A stretch of DNA of 64,000 nt from positions 1-64,000 of the forward strand of contig NZ_LYCK01000012.1 of NCBI RefSeq assembly GCF_001679045.1. Direction: 5' to 3'. The notes beneath the pieces were generated by a model. It was not told the DNA's origin, searched no databases, and saw nothing but the letters and a program-made list of their open reading frames with translations. Positions 37,585 through 47,202 of the stretch are shown here, in pieces. Position 1 is the stretch's first letter; every line of letters starts with the position of its first letter. The position numbers were made by a program, and so were the translations under genes. This DNA is from Haemophilus haemolyticus. Its GTDB lineage: Bacteria > Pseudomonadota > Gammaproteobacteria > Enterobacterales > Pasteurellaceae.

Positions 37585-38349
37585 ATGAAAAAATTAACTA
37601 AAATTTCAACCGCACTTTTAATCGCAGGATTAGGCTTTTCTTTTGCAGCATCCGCTAAAGTGACTGTATTTGCAGCTGCTTCAATGACAGATGCTTTACA
37701 ACAAGTTGCAAAAGATTACGCAAAACAAAATCCGAAAAATGAAGTGGTATTTTCTTTCGCTTCTTCTTCAACTTTAGCAAAACAAGTTGAAGAAGGCGCG
37801 CCAGCAGATATTTTTGTTTCTGCAAGCAATAAATGGATGAAATATCTTTCTGAAAAAGATTTAACCGTAAAAGAAACCGAAAAAGTTTTAGTGGGCAATG
37901 ATTTAGTATTAATCGCACCAGCAAAAAGTGCGGTAAATTCTGTGGATATTGCTAAAGGTGAATGGATCAATGCATTAAAAGATAGCTATTTATCTGTTGG
38001 CGATCCTGCGCACGTACCAGCAGGTCAATATGCAGAAGAAGCATTAACCAAATTAAATTTATGGGATAAAGTGCAAGATCGTTTAGCGCGTGCTAAAGAT
38101 GTTCGTGGCGCATTAGCTTTAGTTGAACGTGCAGAAGCACCTTACGGTATTGTGTACAGCACTGATGCAAAAGTTAGCCAACAAGTTAAAACTGTTGCAG
38201 TGTTCCCTGCGGATAGCCATAAACCAGTTGTTTATCCTGTTTCTATTGTAAAAGGTCATGATAATGCGGATTCTCGCGATTTCTTGAAATATTTAGAATC
38301 AGATGCTGCGAAGAAAGTGCTTGTAGGGTATGGTTTCTCTGCAAAATAA
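37585..38349 (+). CDS. modA: Molybdate ABC transporter periplasmic binding protein
   Basis: Captures molybdate/tungstate in the periplasm. 254 aa with a Sec signal peptide (about 1-24, LLIAGLGFSFAASA). Mature protein begins KVTVFAAASMTDAL, the classic ModA start, with the conserved VFSFASSSTLAKQ and VGDPAHVPAGQYAEEAL oxyanion-site segments. TAGGAGATGATT ribosome site. An uptake sequence (37609-37617) encodes part of the signal peptide; another lies at 37926-37934. A hairpin separates it from modB. Confidence 0.96.
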   Translation: MKKLTKISTALLIAGLGFSFAASAKVTVFAAASMTDALQQVAKDYAKQNPKNEVVFSFASSSTLAKQVEEGAPADIFVSASNKWMKYLSEKDLTVKETEKVLVGNDLVLIAPAKSAVNSVDIAKGEWINALKDSYLSVGDPAHVPAGQYAEEALTKLNLWDKVQDRLARAKDVRGALALVERAEAPYGIVYSTDAKVSQQVKTVAVFPADSHKPVVYPVSIVKGHDNADSRDFLKYLESDAAKKVLVGYGFSAK

Positions 38350-38370
38350 GATAGAATCTTAATAGTCATG

Positions 38371-38396
38371 AAGGGCGGATATTTCTGCCCTTTTGT
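38371..38396 (+). terminator. Hairpin after modA
   Basis: AAGGGCGGA (38371-38379) pairs with TCTGCCCTT (38384-38392) with one G-T pair, then TTTT. It probably lowers modBC expression relative to modA. Confidence 0.75.
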
Positions 38397-38483
38397 TATT
38401 ATAGAGCATCTTACCTCTCATCAATGTGGGATATTCCCATAAACAAGGGATTTAAAGAGAGGCTATTTAGATAAGGATTCATT

Positions 38484-39212
38484 TTGCTTACCCAATTTTT
38501 TTCATTTTTCAATCTGACTCCAATGGAAATCTCAGCGATTAATTTAAGCCTGAGTGTTGCAGTCAGTTCTATGCTTTGGAGTTTGCCGTTAGCCATTTTT
38601 GTGGCGTGGCTCTTAGCGCGTAAAAACTTCTATGGAAAATCCCTGATTACTGGCGTAATTCATTTGCCTTTAGTGTTGCCACCTGTGGTTATCGGTTATC
38701 TATTGCTTGTGGCAATGGGACGTAATGGTTTCATTGGTAAGTATTTATATCAGTGGTTTGGCTTATCTTTTGGTTTTAGTTGGAAAGGGGCGGTGCTTTC
38801 CTCTGCCGTGGTTGCTTTTCCATTGGTTGTTCGGGCGATTCGACTTTCTTTAGAAAATATTGATATTAAATTGGAGCAAGCGGCGCAAACACTCGGTGCT
38901 TCCGCTTGGCGTGTATTTTTTACAATAACCTTGCCGCTTTCTTTACCGGGGGTTTTAGCTGGGCTTGTTCTTGGTTTTGCGCGATCATTAGGGGAATTTG
39001 GCGCGACCATTACGTTTGTATCGAACATTGCAGGCGAAACTCAAACGATTCCACTTGCGATGTATTCTTTTATTCAAACACCGGGAGCAGAAGAACAAAC
39101 CGCTCGCTTATGTTTATTTGCTATCATTCTTTCATTGATTTCTTTGCTATTGTCAGAGTGGTTGAGCAAGCGAATGCAGAAAAAATTAGGACAAGGACAT
39201 GTTGCAGATTAA
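38484..39212 (+). CDS. modB: Molybdate ABC transporter permease ModB
   Basis: Inner-membrane permease. 242 aa with about five or six helices and the EAA loop [19 protein letters not shown] (about 139-157) that contacts ModC. The start is taken as TTG at 38484 because AAGGA lies six bases before it and the next ATG (codon 13) has no ribosome site and would shorten the first segment. The 3' end overlaps modC by 14 bases. Confidence 0.92.
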   Translation: MLTQFFSFFNLTPMEISAINLSLSVAVSSMLWSLPLAIFVAWLLARKNFYGKSLITGVIHLPLVLPPVVIGYLLLVAMGRNGFIGKYLYQWFGLSFGFSWKGAVLSSAVVAFPLVVRAIRLSLENIDIKLEQAAQTLGASAWRVFFTITLPLSLPGVLAGLVLGFARSLGEFGATITFVSNIAGETQTIPLAMYSFIQTPGAEEQTARLCLFAIILSLISLLLSEWLSKRMQKKLGQGHVAD

Positions 39213-40254
39213 TGTGAAAAAACAGCTCGGGCAACTTGCCTTGCAAGCGAATATACAAGTGCCAGATCAAGGTGTGACAGCTATTTTCGGTTTGTCTGGC
39301 TCAGGCAAAACATCGCTGATTAATCTTGTCAGTGGCTTGATACAACCAGACGAAGGATTCATCCGTTTAAATGACCGCACTTTAGTGGATATGGAAACGC
39401 AGGAATCATTGCCGACCCACTTGCGTAAAATTGGCTATGTATTCCAAGATGCGCGTTTATTTCCTCACTATACCGTGAAAGGTAATTTGCGCTATGGCAT
39501 GAAAAATGTCTCGCAAGATGATTTTAACTATATTGTGGATCTTCTCGGTATTACTCATTTATTAAAGCGTTATCCGCTCACGCTTTCTGGTGGTGAGAAG
39601 CAGCGTGTCGCAATCGGTCGAGCATTGTTGGCTGAGCCTGACATTTTACTGATGGACGAACCACTTTCAGCCCTTGATGTTCCCCGCAAACGCGAGCTAA
39701 TGCAATATTTGGAACGTCTTTCTAAAGAAATTAATATCCCGATTTTATATGTTACACATAGCTTGGACGAATTGTTACGTTTAGCTGATCGCGTTGTGCT
39801 GATGGAAAACGGCATTGTGAAAGCCTATGACAGCGTAGAAAAAATTTGGAATAGTGCTATTTTTGTCCCTTGGAAAGGAGAAAGCGAACAGAGTAGTGTG
39901 CTTGCCTTGCCCGTTCATTTGCATAATCCACCTTATAAAATGACCGCACTTTCGTTAGGCGAACAAGCGCTTTGGATTCATCAAGTGCCCGCGAATGTAG
40001 GCGAGCGAGTGCGAGTTTGTATTTATAGTTCAGATGTTTCTATCACATTGCAAAAGCCAGAACAAACAAGCATTCGTAATATTTTACGTGGCCAAGTTGC
40101 ACAAATTGAGATACAAGATTCTCGAGTGGATCTTGCTGTATTAGTGGAAGGGCATAAGATTTGGGCAAGCATCAGTAAATGGGCCCAAAATGAACTGCGT
40201 TTTGCTGTTGGGCAAGATGTCTATGTTCAAATTAAAGCGGTGTCGGTGATGTGA
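39199..40254 (+). CDS. modC: Molybdate ABC transporter ATPase ModC
   Basis: Energises molybdate uptake. 351 aa: Walker [11 protein letters not shown] (about 31-40), signature [10 protein letters not shown] (about 129-138), Walker [13 protein letters not shown] (about 150-161) and a C-terminal TOBE/MOP domain (about 285-350) that can bind oxyanion. It starts inside modB, implying coupling. Two uptake sequences inside (39374-39382, 39943-39951). Last gene of modABC. Confidence 0.95.
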   Translation: MLQINVKKQLGQLALQANIQVPDQGVTAIFGLSGSGKTSLINLVSGLIQPDEGFIRLNDRTLVDMETQESLPTHLRKIGYVFQDARLFPHYTVKGNLRYGMKNVSQDDFNYIVDLLGITHLLKRYPLTLSGGEKQRVAIGRALLAEPDILLMDEPLSALDVPRKRELMQYLERLSKEINIPILYVTHSLDELLRLADRVVLMENGIVKAYDSVEKIWNSAIFVPWKGESEQSSVLALPVHLHNPPYKMTALSLGEQALWIHQVPANVGERVRVCIYSSDVSITLQKPEQTSIRNILRGQVAQIEIQDSRVDLAVLVEGHKIWASISKWAQNELRFAVGQDVYVQIKAVSVM

Positions 40255-40325
40255 ATATCACGTCCTATTGACTGTTAAATGTTATTGATAACGGTGAATA
40301 ATCTATATATCCACCGTTTTTCAAA

Positions 40326-42821
40326 CTAATACGCTCCTCGGTATTCCCGAATATCCACAGTGGTATCATAAAGGCCGATTTGTTCTGGATGATGTTTCAC
40401 AATACCAGTATATTCAAGACTGCTATCTTCATAGCGTTTGAATTTAAACACCGCATCGTTCATCAAACCTTTGTTAAACAAATTAAGGCTGACTAACAAA
40501 TCAAAATCGGCTTGCGTTAAGCCCGTCACCTTTTTAAATAATTCGCTATCTAGTTGGCGGATCACATCTTCTAACATATATTCGCGGTAATCGGTCAAAT
40601 ACATAAAAATCGGAATACGGGTGGCGAACTTCATCAATTTTTCTTGAATCTGTTTACGCAAATTTTTCTCCGCTTTTTCTTCCTCCGAAATATCTTTTTT
40701 CTGTTGTGATGTTGGATTATCTCCAGCCTCTTTTTTCGCTTTTTTAACTGCTTCTGATTTATTGATGATGGTTTCTAAATCTAAATTTAACTGACGGAAG
40801 CCTTCAATATTCATCAATGCTTTCATTGCCTGATCGTTATTTTTCAGTTTTCTAAGTGTGTCATTGTCCACGTTCACCAACAACGCACTTTCCCAACGAC
40901 GTGCCAAAAGTGTTGCCGTTGTGCCACTCATCGCCATATCTAAAATGCCCGATGCATCAATTGGTCGCATTGAACTTCCATCATATGCCAACACAGGCAA
41001 GAACTGAATAAACTCTGCCACTTTACGCTCAGGGTTAATGCTCTCCGTATTCAGTTGGCAGCTGTAATAGGCAAGCTGTCGCAATGCTCGGTCTGGTGCG
41101 AAATCAAACACATAGCAATTCTCTTTTAGAATACATTGTGCATTGGGATTATTCGGATCTTGTCCACGTAATACCCAAGGAGTTTGCACACGGAAAGCTG
41201 CTTGGAAATAGGTTTCAGGGCTGGTAAGGTTTCGCAACATAAAAATCCCTGCCCAAGGTGCAACGGATACACCTGTCGTTAATTTGCCACAGCTAAGCGT
41301 AATACTTTTGGTTTTAAGCGGATCTTGCATCGCCTTTTTCACGGGAATTAATGCATCAGCCCCCATGCCTGCTTCATTACCTGCCGCCACAATAATTTGA
41401 TAATTGTGATAAAACGTATTTTGCGGTTGAGTTAATAAATTCCGCATTGCATAACAGCTTGCCACATTTGGTAAGAACCAAAGTGTGTGTAACAAACTGC
41501 CTAATAAATTGGCATCACTAAATGGCATTGGTGGGCGTTCTGCGCCCATTTTGAGATTATCTACCGTAGTAGAAAGTAGCTGCCCACGAATGAGATCTAA
41601 CCATTTTTGCACTTCATTTTGGTATTTAAATTTCGCTTTTTCTCCTTCATCTGTAGCAGAGAAAAATACGTTTAAATCAAACTCAGCAAACTCTCCTTTT
41701 AAGGCAACTTCACGAATTTCATCGGGTAATTGGTAAGTCAGCATCACCATTTTCGGCAAGGCTAAATAAGGGTTATTTTCACCCTCCCACGCATTTTTGG
41801 CTTTTTGTTCATCGGAATACGTCCAGTTGAAAATTTGCTCTTCAATAAACTCGCCCGAATTGATGGCACGGAATGGCGTACCCGATAAATAAAGGTAATG
41901 ATCTGTGGTAATTGGCAACAATTCCTCATCAAAGTAGTTGAGCGAATCAAGCTCCATTTCGAGCGCTTCGGCTTGCTGTTGCTTGGATTGCTCTTTTTCC
42001 CAATCGTTATCGGCAAAGAGATCTTTCGCCTTGTCTCGCCACGCCCCATAGTGATATTCATCAAAAATCACACAGTCCCAATTGATAGCGTGTACCCATT
42101 CATTTTTGAGCTTAATCCCACCCGCTTTGCTTTTGCCCAAATAATCTTGGAACGAACCAAAACAAACCTGCGGAAAATTCGCATTCATTTGCCAATCTTT
42201 TTCTACCGTCACGAACGCCCAATCTTGGAAATCAAGGTGATTTTGTAAATCTTCTTGCCACGCGTTTTGTACTGCAGGTTTAAACGTTAGTACTAACACT
42301 TTCTTCCACCCCATTCTTTTTGCTAATTGGTACGCTGCAAAGGTTTTCCCAAAACGCATTTTGGCATTCCAAAGAAAATGGGGAATTTTATCTTGATTAA
42401 GTGGGTCGTTTGCAAAATTTTGGAAATAATCAACCGCTTTTTCTACCGCACTTTGCTGTTCAGGTCGCATGCCGAAGTTAAAAATCGTTTGGCGTTTCTG
42501 CACTACGCCCGTTTTTACTTCCAATAATGCCGCTTGTACTGCTTTTAAATCACATTTAAACCATTCTCCATCAAGACGTTCTACGCCATGTTTCAGCAAA
42601 ACCTGATGCACTTCGTGATCAGTAAAAAATGAGCCATCTTCGCGAATTGCCTCTTCGTCTAGTTCAACTCGGTAGCTTTGAGAAGGTAACGCAACAGGAT
42701 ATTGTTCTTTTAAGCGTTCCGTTACGGTTCTTGTGGTGTAACCAACTTTTAGGCAATCGGGATAACGGGTGTCAGCGTAGGCATAAATTCTCGGGCGACG
42801 TAGCGGTGAAAGATAGCTCAT
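40326..42821 (-). CDS. GIY-YIG nuclease / DEAD-box helicase, putative restriction subunit
   Basis: 831 aa, two-part protein. Residues about 8-100 look like a T5orf172/MUG113 GIY-YIG nuclease: IYAY (12-15), KVGYT (25-29), Arg31/Arg36 and Glu86 in GEWFKC. Residues about 115-560 form a superfamily-2 helicase: a Walker A variant MRFGKT (155-160), DEYH (254-257) and SGTP (313-316), then a second RecA-like half (TGVSVAPW, AAFRVQTPW). The Lys/Glu-rich C-terminus is unassigned. It shares an operon with two methylase genes upstream, which argues for restriction of unmodified DNA. AAGGAAAAACA ribosome site. An exact uptake sequence is at 42445-42453. Nuclease activity and specificity are inferred. Confidence 0.8.
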   Translation of the reverse strand: MSYLSPLRRPRIYAYADTRYPDCLKVGYTTRTVTERLKEQYPVALPSQSYRVELDEEAIREDGSFFTDHEVHQVLLKHGVERLDGEWFKCDLKAVQAALLEVKTGVVQKRQTIFNFGMRPEQQSAVEKAVDYFQNFANDPLNQDKIPHFLWNAKMRFGKTFAAYQLAKRMGWKKVLVLTFKPAVQNAWQEDLQNHLDFQDWAFVTVEKDWQMNANFPQVCFGSFQDYLGKSKAGGIKLKNEWVHAINWDCVIFDEYHYGAWRDKAKDLFADNDWEKEQSKQQQAEALEMELDSLNYFDEELLPITTDHYLYLSGTPFRAINSGEFIEEQIFNWTYSDEQKAKNAWEGENNPYLALPKMVMLTYQLPDEIREVALKGEFAEFDLNVFFSATDEGEKAKFKYQNEVQKWLDLIRGQLLSTTVDNLKMGAERPPMPFSDANLLGSLLHTLWFLPNVASCYAMRNLLTQPQNTFYHNYQIIVAAGNEAGMGADALIPVKKAMQDPLKTKSITLSCGKLTTGVSVAPWAGIFMLRNLTSPETYFQAAFRVQTPWVLRGQDPNNPNAQCILKENCYVFDFAPDRALRQLAYYSCQLNTESINPERKVAEFIQFLPVLAYDGSSMRPIDASGILDMAMSGTTATLLARRWESALLVNVDNDTLRKLKNNDQAMKALMNIEGFRQLNLDLETIINKSEAVKKAKKEAGDNPTSQQKKDISEEEKAEKNLRKQIQEKLMKFATRIPIFMYLTDYREYMLEDVIRQLDSELFKKVTGLTQADFDLLVSLNLFNKGLMNDAVFKFKRYEDSSLEYTGIVKHHPEQIGLYDTTVDIREYRGAY

Positions 42822-42875
42822 TGTTTTTCCTTTGTGATATTATAGGCATATAAAATATAAATTTTGCTCAAAAAC

Positions 42876-42990
42876 TTCCCTCTTTAGCAAAGAGGGGCAG
42901 GGGGAGATTTGGCAGGAGTGAAAACGAAGCTCATGAGAAATTAAGATCGCAATCAAATCTCCCCTAACCCCTCTTTTCTAAAGAGGGGGA
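42876..42990. repeat. MITE-like imperfect inverted repeat between methylase and nuclease genes
   Basis: Arms of about 36 bases (42876-42911 and 42954-42990) are inverted copies with about 31 matches, including CAAATCTCCCC and CTAAAGAGGG blocks. Each arm carries its own short hairpin (CCTCTTT...AAAGAGG). The 42-base centre is unrelated. No transposase is present. It splits the restriction-modification operon. It resembles small non-autonomous elements scattered in Pasteurellaceae intergenic DNA. Confidence 0.7.
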
Positions 42991-42999
42991 TCTTGAGTG

Positions 43000-44517
43000 T
43001 TATTCATTTGTCATCGGGCGAACCATTGATTCAATATATTCAATTTCTGCTTGCGTTAATTGATATTTTTCATAGAGTTCTTTGTCTGTCCATGGTTTAG
43101 AGAAGTCTTGCATTGGAACAAGTTCATAGACTTTTTTAGTGGTATGTTGGGTATTTTTCTTGAGCGTAAGCATAAAATGGAAAAAACGCGTATTAATGTA
43201 ACTCATTACATTTTCACAAGTTTGCTTATCTTCAAATGGTCCCATAACAAGATAAGTTTCCGTGCAAGCGGTATTGGGTTCGGCATAAATCGGTTTTACC
43301 CAATCAGTTTTACTATCTCCAGAGCCCACGGCATAAGGTGCTATAACTTTATGAGCATGAATCCATTGCTTATTAACAGGGATATCTTCTTGTTTTACAT
43401 AACCAGTACCTTTATTTTGATAAAGTTTTACATTATGAGCTGATGATTTATAAGGTACAGAATTTCCTTTAAAATTTGTTGCTAACCCAAATGGTTTTCT
43501 TCCGCTAATTAAATCACTAAAACTTTTTTCTTCTTTTTCTTTTACTTTCCTTAAAATGTGAACCGCACTGTTATAACGAATTAAAAAATCTAATCCCTCT
43601 TCTTTAAGCGGTCGTTTCATTTCAGAAATTTGCGAATTTTTTTCGTGGGTCGCAATTAAGCAATCATCGTTGTGTTGTTCTTCCCAAAGGAAATAACAAA
43701 CCCCTCCTTTAATTTCTACACCAGTGAAGCAATCACTTGAATTTGGAAAATCATGAATTTCTGAAATTCGTCGGTCGTTGAGCATTTGATCACGAAAATC
43801 ATCTAAACCTTTCCCACCGGTAAACCATCTTGCCGGAATAATCATCGAAAGGTATTTCGGCTGTAATTTAATGGCTTGTTGCACAAATTGATCATAAATC
43901 GGTTTGGCACTGGCTTGTGCACCACCATCACTCAACTGATACGGCGGATTGCCGATAATGACATCAAATTTCACGGGTAATTTCTCATTGATATTGGCTA
44001 AATCTTGATGAATAAAGGAATAGGCGTGGTTTTCTAATTCATCACTACGGTCATAAACTTTTTCGCTTGCACCGCACTTCACGCAACGTCCATTTTCCCA
44101 TTGGTGTTTTAGCGGAGAATAAAAAATATTGCCTTGCGGGTCGTTAAATCCCTCACAAACAGAAAATTTTCCATTGGCCTCACGGCTGCAATAAAGCGTG
44201 CGACGGGCAAGTAAAGCAGTGAGTTCGGTGATACCCAAGCCAAAAATTTGTTTGGTTAGAATATGGTTGATTCGGTTTTGTAAATCGGGAATTTCGTCTT
44301 TCAGTCCTTCCAATAATCGTTTGGCAATTTCTCGTAAAAACACGCCTGATTTAGTGGAAGGATCGAGAAATGTTGTTTTTGATGAACGGAATAATTCTTG
44401 CGGCAATAAATCCAACATTTGATTGGCAAGTGCAGGCGAAGTGAACACTTCATCATTTGATAAATTCGCCAAGCAAGAAAGCACGTCAGGGTTATAGTTT
44501 ATCGATGAGTTTTGCAT
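43000..44517 (-). CDS. Eco57I/type II-like N6-adenine DNA methyltransferase subunit
   Basis: 505 aa from the ATG at 44517; the open frame begins 22 codons upstream, inside the preceding gene, but MQNSSINYN has a GGA at workable spacing. SAM motif I LDPSTKSGVFLRE (51-63) and catalytic NPPY (190-193), the N6-adenine/N4-cytosine signature, are clear. Cys110, 121, 145 and 148 may form a zinc site. The C-terminal part (about 300-505) should hold the target recognition domain. It overlaps the smaller methylase gene by 26 bases, so the two are probably translated together. An uptake sequence is at 44071-44079. Confidence 0.82.
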   Translation of the reverse strand: MQNSSINYNPDVLSCLANLSNDEVFTSPALANQMLDLLPQELFRSSKTTFLDPSTKSGVFLREIAKRLLEGLKDEIPDLQNRINHILTKQIFGLGITELTALLARRTLYCSREANGKFSVCEGFNDPQGNIFYSPLKHQWENGRCVKCGASEKVYDRSDELENHAYSFIHQDLANINEKLPVKFDVIIGNPPYQLSDGGAQASAKPIYDQFVQQAIKLQPKYLSMIIPARWFTGGKGLDDFRDQMLNDRRISEIHDFPNSSDCFTGVEIKGGVCYFLWEEQHNDDCLIATHEKNSQISEMKRPLKEEGLDFLIRYNSAVHILRKVKEKEEKSFSDLISGRKPFGLATNFKGNSVPYKSSAHNVKLYQNKGTGYVKQEDIPVNKQWIHAHKVIAPYAVGSGDSKTDWVKPIYAEPNTACTETYLVMGPFEDKQTCENVMSYINTRFFHFMLTLKKNTQHTTKKVYELVPMQDFSKPWTDKELYEKYQLTQAEIEYIESMVRPMTNE

Positions 44518-45148
44518 TTTGAATGTCCAGAAAATAGCAGCTTTTAAATTCTTGTTTTGAAAGTGATTGATAGGGTTGAACACGCTGATCTACTAAATTT
44601 TTGAAAGTAAAATCATGGCGTTTAATTTTCCACTTCAAGTAGCCAGAGCCCATTTCTTGTGCAGTCCAATGAGGAAACGTTAGCATTTCATATTCACCAT
44701 CCTCATTAGGTTTGACATAAGTCATTGAAAGTGCATCACCGTGAACAATATTAAGTTCTAAAATATGCTTTAACACGACATAGTATTTTTCGTTTATTTC
44801 TGAATAAAGTAGTTCATATTGCTGTTGCATATAGTGAAATAAACGCATTCGACAAGCATCTACGTTATCTTCTAGGCATTCAATGCCATAAAGACAATAC
44901 AGGGCACGAATAGCATAAAATTCATATTTACGTTGATGCTTTTTGTATAATTTTTCTACCTTTGCCAACTTTCTTTTCAAAATGGCAATTAAGAAATTCC
45001 CATCACCACAAGCCGGTTCTAGATAAGTTGCTTCATCTTGCAACGGTCTTTGTTCAATAAGATCTAACATCGCATTGACTTCTTGCTCACGAGTAAACAC
45101 TTCCCCGTGATCCGAAACACGCTGTTTTGATTTAATTTGTTTGGTCAT
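44492..45148 (-). CDS. N-6 DNA methylase-like small subunit
   Basis: 218 aa. An N-terminal VSDHGEVFT segment (11-19), SAM-binding YLEPACGDGNFL (42-53) and HGDAL (about 138) identify a Rossmann methylase core, but no NPPY catalytic motif is visible, so it may assist the 505-aa subunit or be a split-off part of it. No ribosome binding site lies before the ATG, and the predicted -10 would give a leader of only about 35 bases. First gene of the methylase-methylase-nuclease operon, divergent from an HTH regulator. Confidence 0.72.
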   Translation of the reverse strand: MTKQIKSKQRVSDHGEVFTREQEVNAMLDLIEQRPLQDEATYLEPACGDGNFLIAILKRKLAKVEKLYKKHQRKYEFYAIRALYCLYGIECLEDNVDACRMRLFHYMQQQYELLYSEINEKYYVVLKHILELNIVHGDALSMTYVKPNEDGEYEMLTFPHWTAQEMGSGYLKWKIKRHDFTFKNLVDQRVQPYQSLSKQEFKSCYFLDIQNAKLIDKL

Positions 45149-45150
45149 AA

Positions 45151-45230
45151 CGTAATTAACGTAACTTTAAACGTAATTTAATGCGTAATTATAATAATTG
45201 TTACGTAATTTTTGATCAAGATTTTCGTAA
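45151..45230. promoter_or_regulatory. CGTAA direct-repeat array with overlapping divergent -10 boxes
   Basis: CGTAA occurs six times on the + strand (45151, 45160, 45172, 45184, 45204, 45226), spaced 9, 12, 12, 20 and 22. AATTATAATAATT carries TATAAT on both strands (+ 45190-45195, - 45188-45193). TTACGTAA (45201-45208) is a palindrome. Located between the methylase operon and the divergent HTH gene, this looks like a shared operator-promoter. Confidence 0.65.
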
Positions 45231-45259
45231 ATCAAAAAGATCTGTTTAAAGTTGCAGAT

Positions 45260-45676
45260 ATGAATGAAAAAGAAAAATTTGCAACAAATTTACGTCGGAT
45301 CTTGATTGAGAAGGGCTATGAACCAAAAGCCTCGGTAATTGAGCGTGAATTTAACTTACGTCATTATGGTAAGCCGATTGGTTTGCACGCTGTCGCACGC
45401 TGGTTAAGAGGAGAGGGATTGCCTTCGCTTGCTCGCTTACAAACCTTAGCGAAATGGTTAGAAATTGATATTCAAGAATTAGTATCAGATGAAAAGGCCT
45501 ATCAAGTTGCAAAATTAGAAAAGAAAAAAGAACCGAATAAGCATATTTGGGAAAGTGCGGCAAGTTATCAGGATCAGACGCTTTTTCAAATGTTCTTGAA
45601 TTTGCCACAAGAGCAGAAAAAAGTGGTACGAGAGGTGATTATGGCGATGGATAAGGCGTATCGTTCGGGGAAATAA
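45260..45676 (+). CDS. HTH regulator divergent from the restriction-modification operon
   Basis: 138 aa from the ATG at 45260; a TTG 48 bases upstream is in frame but lies within the operator repeats. The N-terminal half (about 5-75) is a Cro/CI-type helix-turn-helix (FATNLRRILIEKGYEPKASV, then GLHAVARWLRGEGLPSLARL). The C-terminal half (about 100-135) is helical, LPQEQKKVVREVIMAMDKAY. No peptidase motif, so it is a simple repressor or controller. Divergent placement over a repeat array suggests control of the methylase genes and of itself. A near-match uptake sequence is inside. Confidence 0.78.
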   Translation: MNEKEKFATNLRRILIEKGYEPKASVIEREFNLRHYGKPIGLHAVARWLRGEGLPSLARLQTLAKWLEIDIQELVSDEKAYQVAKLEKKKEPNKHIWESAASYQDQTLFQMFLNLPQEQKKVVREVIMAMDKAYRSGK

Positions 45677-45683
45677 TATGAAT

Positions 45684-45718
45684 AATAACCGCACTTTTCA
45701 AAAGTGCGGTTATTTTCA
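45684..45718. terminator. Bidirectional uptake-sequence terminator
   Basis: AATAACCGCACTTTT (45684-45698) and AAAAGTGCGGTTATT (45700-45714) are perfectly complementary, with an uptake sequence in each arm. It lies between the convergent HTH gene and pepA. Confidence 0.85.
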
Positions 45719-45726
45719 TGTCTATT

Positions 45727-47202
45727 TTATTTAACCTGATTAATCAAAAATTGTGTTAATAAAGAAACAGGGCGGCCAGTTGCGCCTTTATTTGCGCCTT
45801 GTAGCCAAGCCGTACCTGCAATGTCTAAATGTGCCCAGCGATATTTTTTCGTGAAATTAGACAAAAATGCACCAGCAGTAATTGCGCCACCCCAGCGCCC
45901 GCCAATGTTGGCAAGATCGGCGAAAGGTGATTTCAGTTGCTCTTGATATTCTTCGCTTAATGGTAAACGCCACGCTTTGTCTGTGGTTTCTGTTGCCGCT
46001 TGGAGCAGTGCATTGGCAAGCTCGTTATCTGTAGAAACTAAGCCGCTATTGTGTTGACCAAGGGCAACCACACAAGCACCTGTCAAGGTGGCAACATCAA
46101 TAACGAGTTCTGGTTCAAAACGTTCAACATAAGTGAGGGCATCACAAAGGACTAAGCGACCTTCCGCATCGGTGTTGAGCACTTCTACGGTTAAACCGTT
46201 CATGGTAGTGAGAATATCGCCTGGGCGATAAGCATTGCCATCAGGCAGATTTTCACAACCTGCTAAAACACCAATAACGTTTAATGGCAAGTTCAACTGT
46301 GCAATGGCTTTCATTGTGCCGAAGACAGAAGCTGCACCACACATGTCATATTTCATTTCATCCATGTCAGCAGCAGGTTTAAGTGAAATACCGCCTGCAT
46401 CAAAGGTTAATCCTTTGCCGACAAGTACAATGGGTTTGGCATTTTTATCTGGTGCATTATTGAATGTCAAAATAGACATATAAGCACGGTTTTCAGAGCC
46501 TTTTGAGACGGCAAGATAAGCATTCATTCCAAGTTTTGACATTTCTTCTTCATCCACAACTTTCAACGAAAGTGCGGTAGAATTTTCTGCTAAATTTTTT
46601 GCTTGTTCAGCAAGATAAGCAGGATTACAAATATTTGGTGGCATATTTGCGATGTCGCGTGCTGCTTTTATGCCTGAGCTAATCGCATTGGCGTGAGAAA
46701 TAGCTTGTTGGGCTTGATCACAATCCGTATTGAAGATGAAAGATTCTAAAACAGAGGTTTCTGGTTTTTGAGATTTGAAATGATCAAATTGATAATTGGT
46801 GTGTTCAATCGTTTCAATGGCAAAGCGAATATTCCAATAAAGATCGCGATCTTTTAATTCAATTTCAGTTAAATAAGAAACGACTTCACGTGTGTTGGTT
46901 TCTTTTAGCGTTTTTAATACAGCTTGGATGATTTGTTTATATTGACGTTCCGTGAGTTCTCCTTTTTTGCCACAGCCAACGATTAATACGCGTTTAGCAG
47001 ATAAACCTTGAAGATCTCGAAGTAAAACGGTTTGGGATAATTTGCCTGTTAGCTCACCTGATTTCACTAAGTCGTTTAAATAGCCTTGGGTTAATTGATC
47101 GATTTCATGGAAACTTTTTGAAAATTCATTGTTCTCATATACGCCTAAAACAATGCAATCACCAGCTTGAGAAAGTGCGGTGTTTTTTGCTTGATATTTC
47201 AT
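45727..47202 (-). CDS. pepA: Leucyl aminopeptidase (cytosol aminopeptidase)
   Basis: M17 metallo-aminopeptidase of peptide turnover; in E. coli also a DNA-binding protein for XerCD recombination and carAB control. 491 aa (E. coli 503). Metal-site motifs [10 protein letters not shown] (about 263-272) and the family signature [10 protein letters not shown] (about 343-352) are present. Two uptake sequences inside (46569, 47173). Divergent from lptFG, as in other gammaproteobacteria. Confidence 0.96.
   Translation of the reverse strand: MKYQAKNTALSQAGDCIVLGVYENNEFSKSFHEIDQLTQGYLNDLVKSGELTGKLSQTVLLRDLQGLSAKRVLIVGCGKKGELTERQYKQIIQAVLKTLKETNTREVVSYLTEIELKDRDLYWNIRFAIETIEHTNYQFDHFKSQKPETSVLESFIFNTDCDQAQQAISHANAISSGIKAARDIANMPPNICNPAYLAEQAKNLAENSTALSLKVVDEEEMSKLGMNAYLAVSKGSENRAYMSILTFNNAPDKNAKPIVLVGKGLTFDAGGISLKPAADMDEMKYDMCGAASVFGTMKAIAQLNLPLNVIGVLAGCENLPDGNAYRPGDILTTMNGLTVEVLNTDAEGRLVLCDALTYVERFEPELVIDVATLTGACVVALGQHNSGLVSTDNELANALLQAATETTDKAWRLPLSEEYQEQLKSPFADLANIGGRWGGAITAGAFLSNFTKKYRWAHLDIAGTAWLQGANKGATGRPVSLLTQFLINQVK

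Noticed and set aside
43510..43560. Pyrimidine-rich tract in the methylase gene as a slippage switch
   Set aside because: It is a mixed TTC/TTTC sequence encoding KVKEKEEKSFSD, not a uniform repeat, and the frame is intact on both sides.
44492..44583. Frameshift splitting a single methylase gene
   Set aside because: Considered because the two frames overlap, but each protein has its own SAM motif I and a plausible start, so two overlapping genes are more likely than one broken gene.
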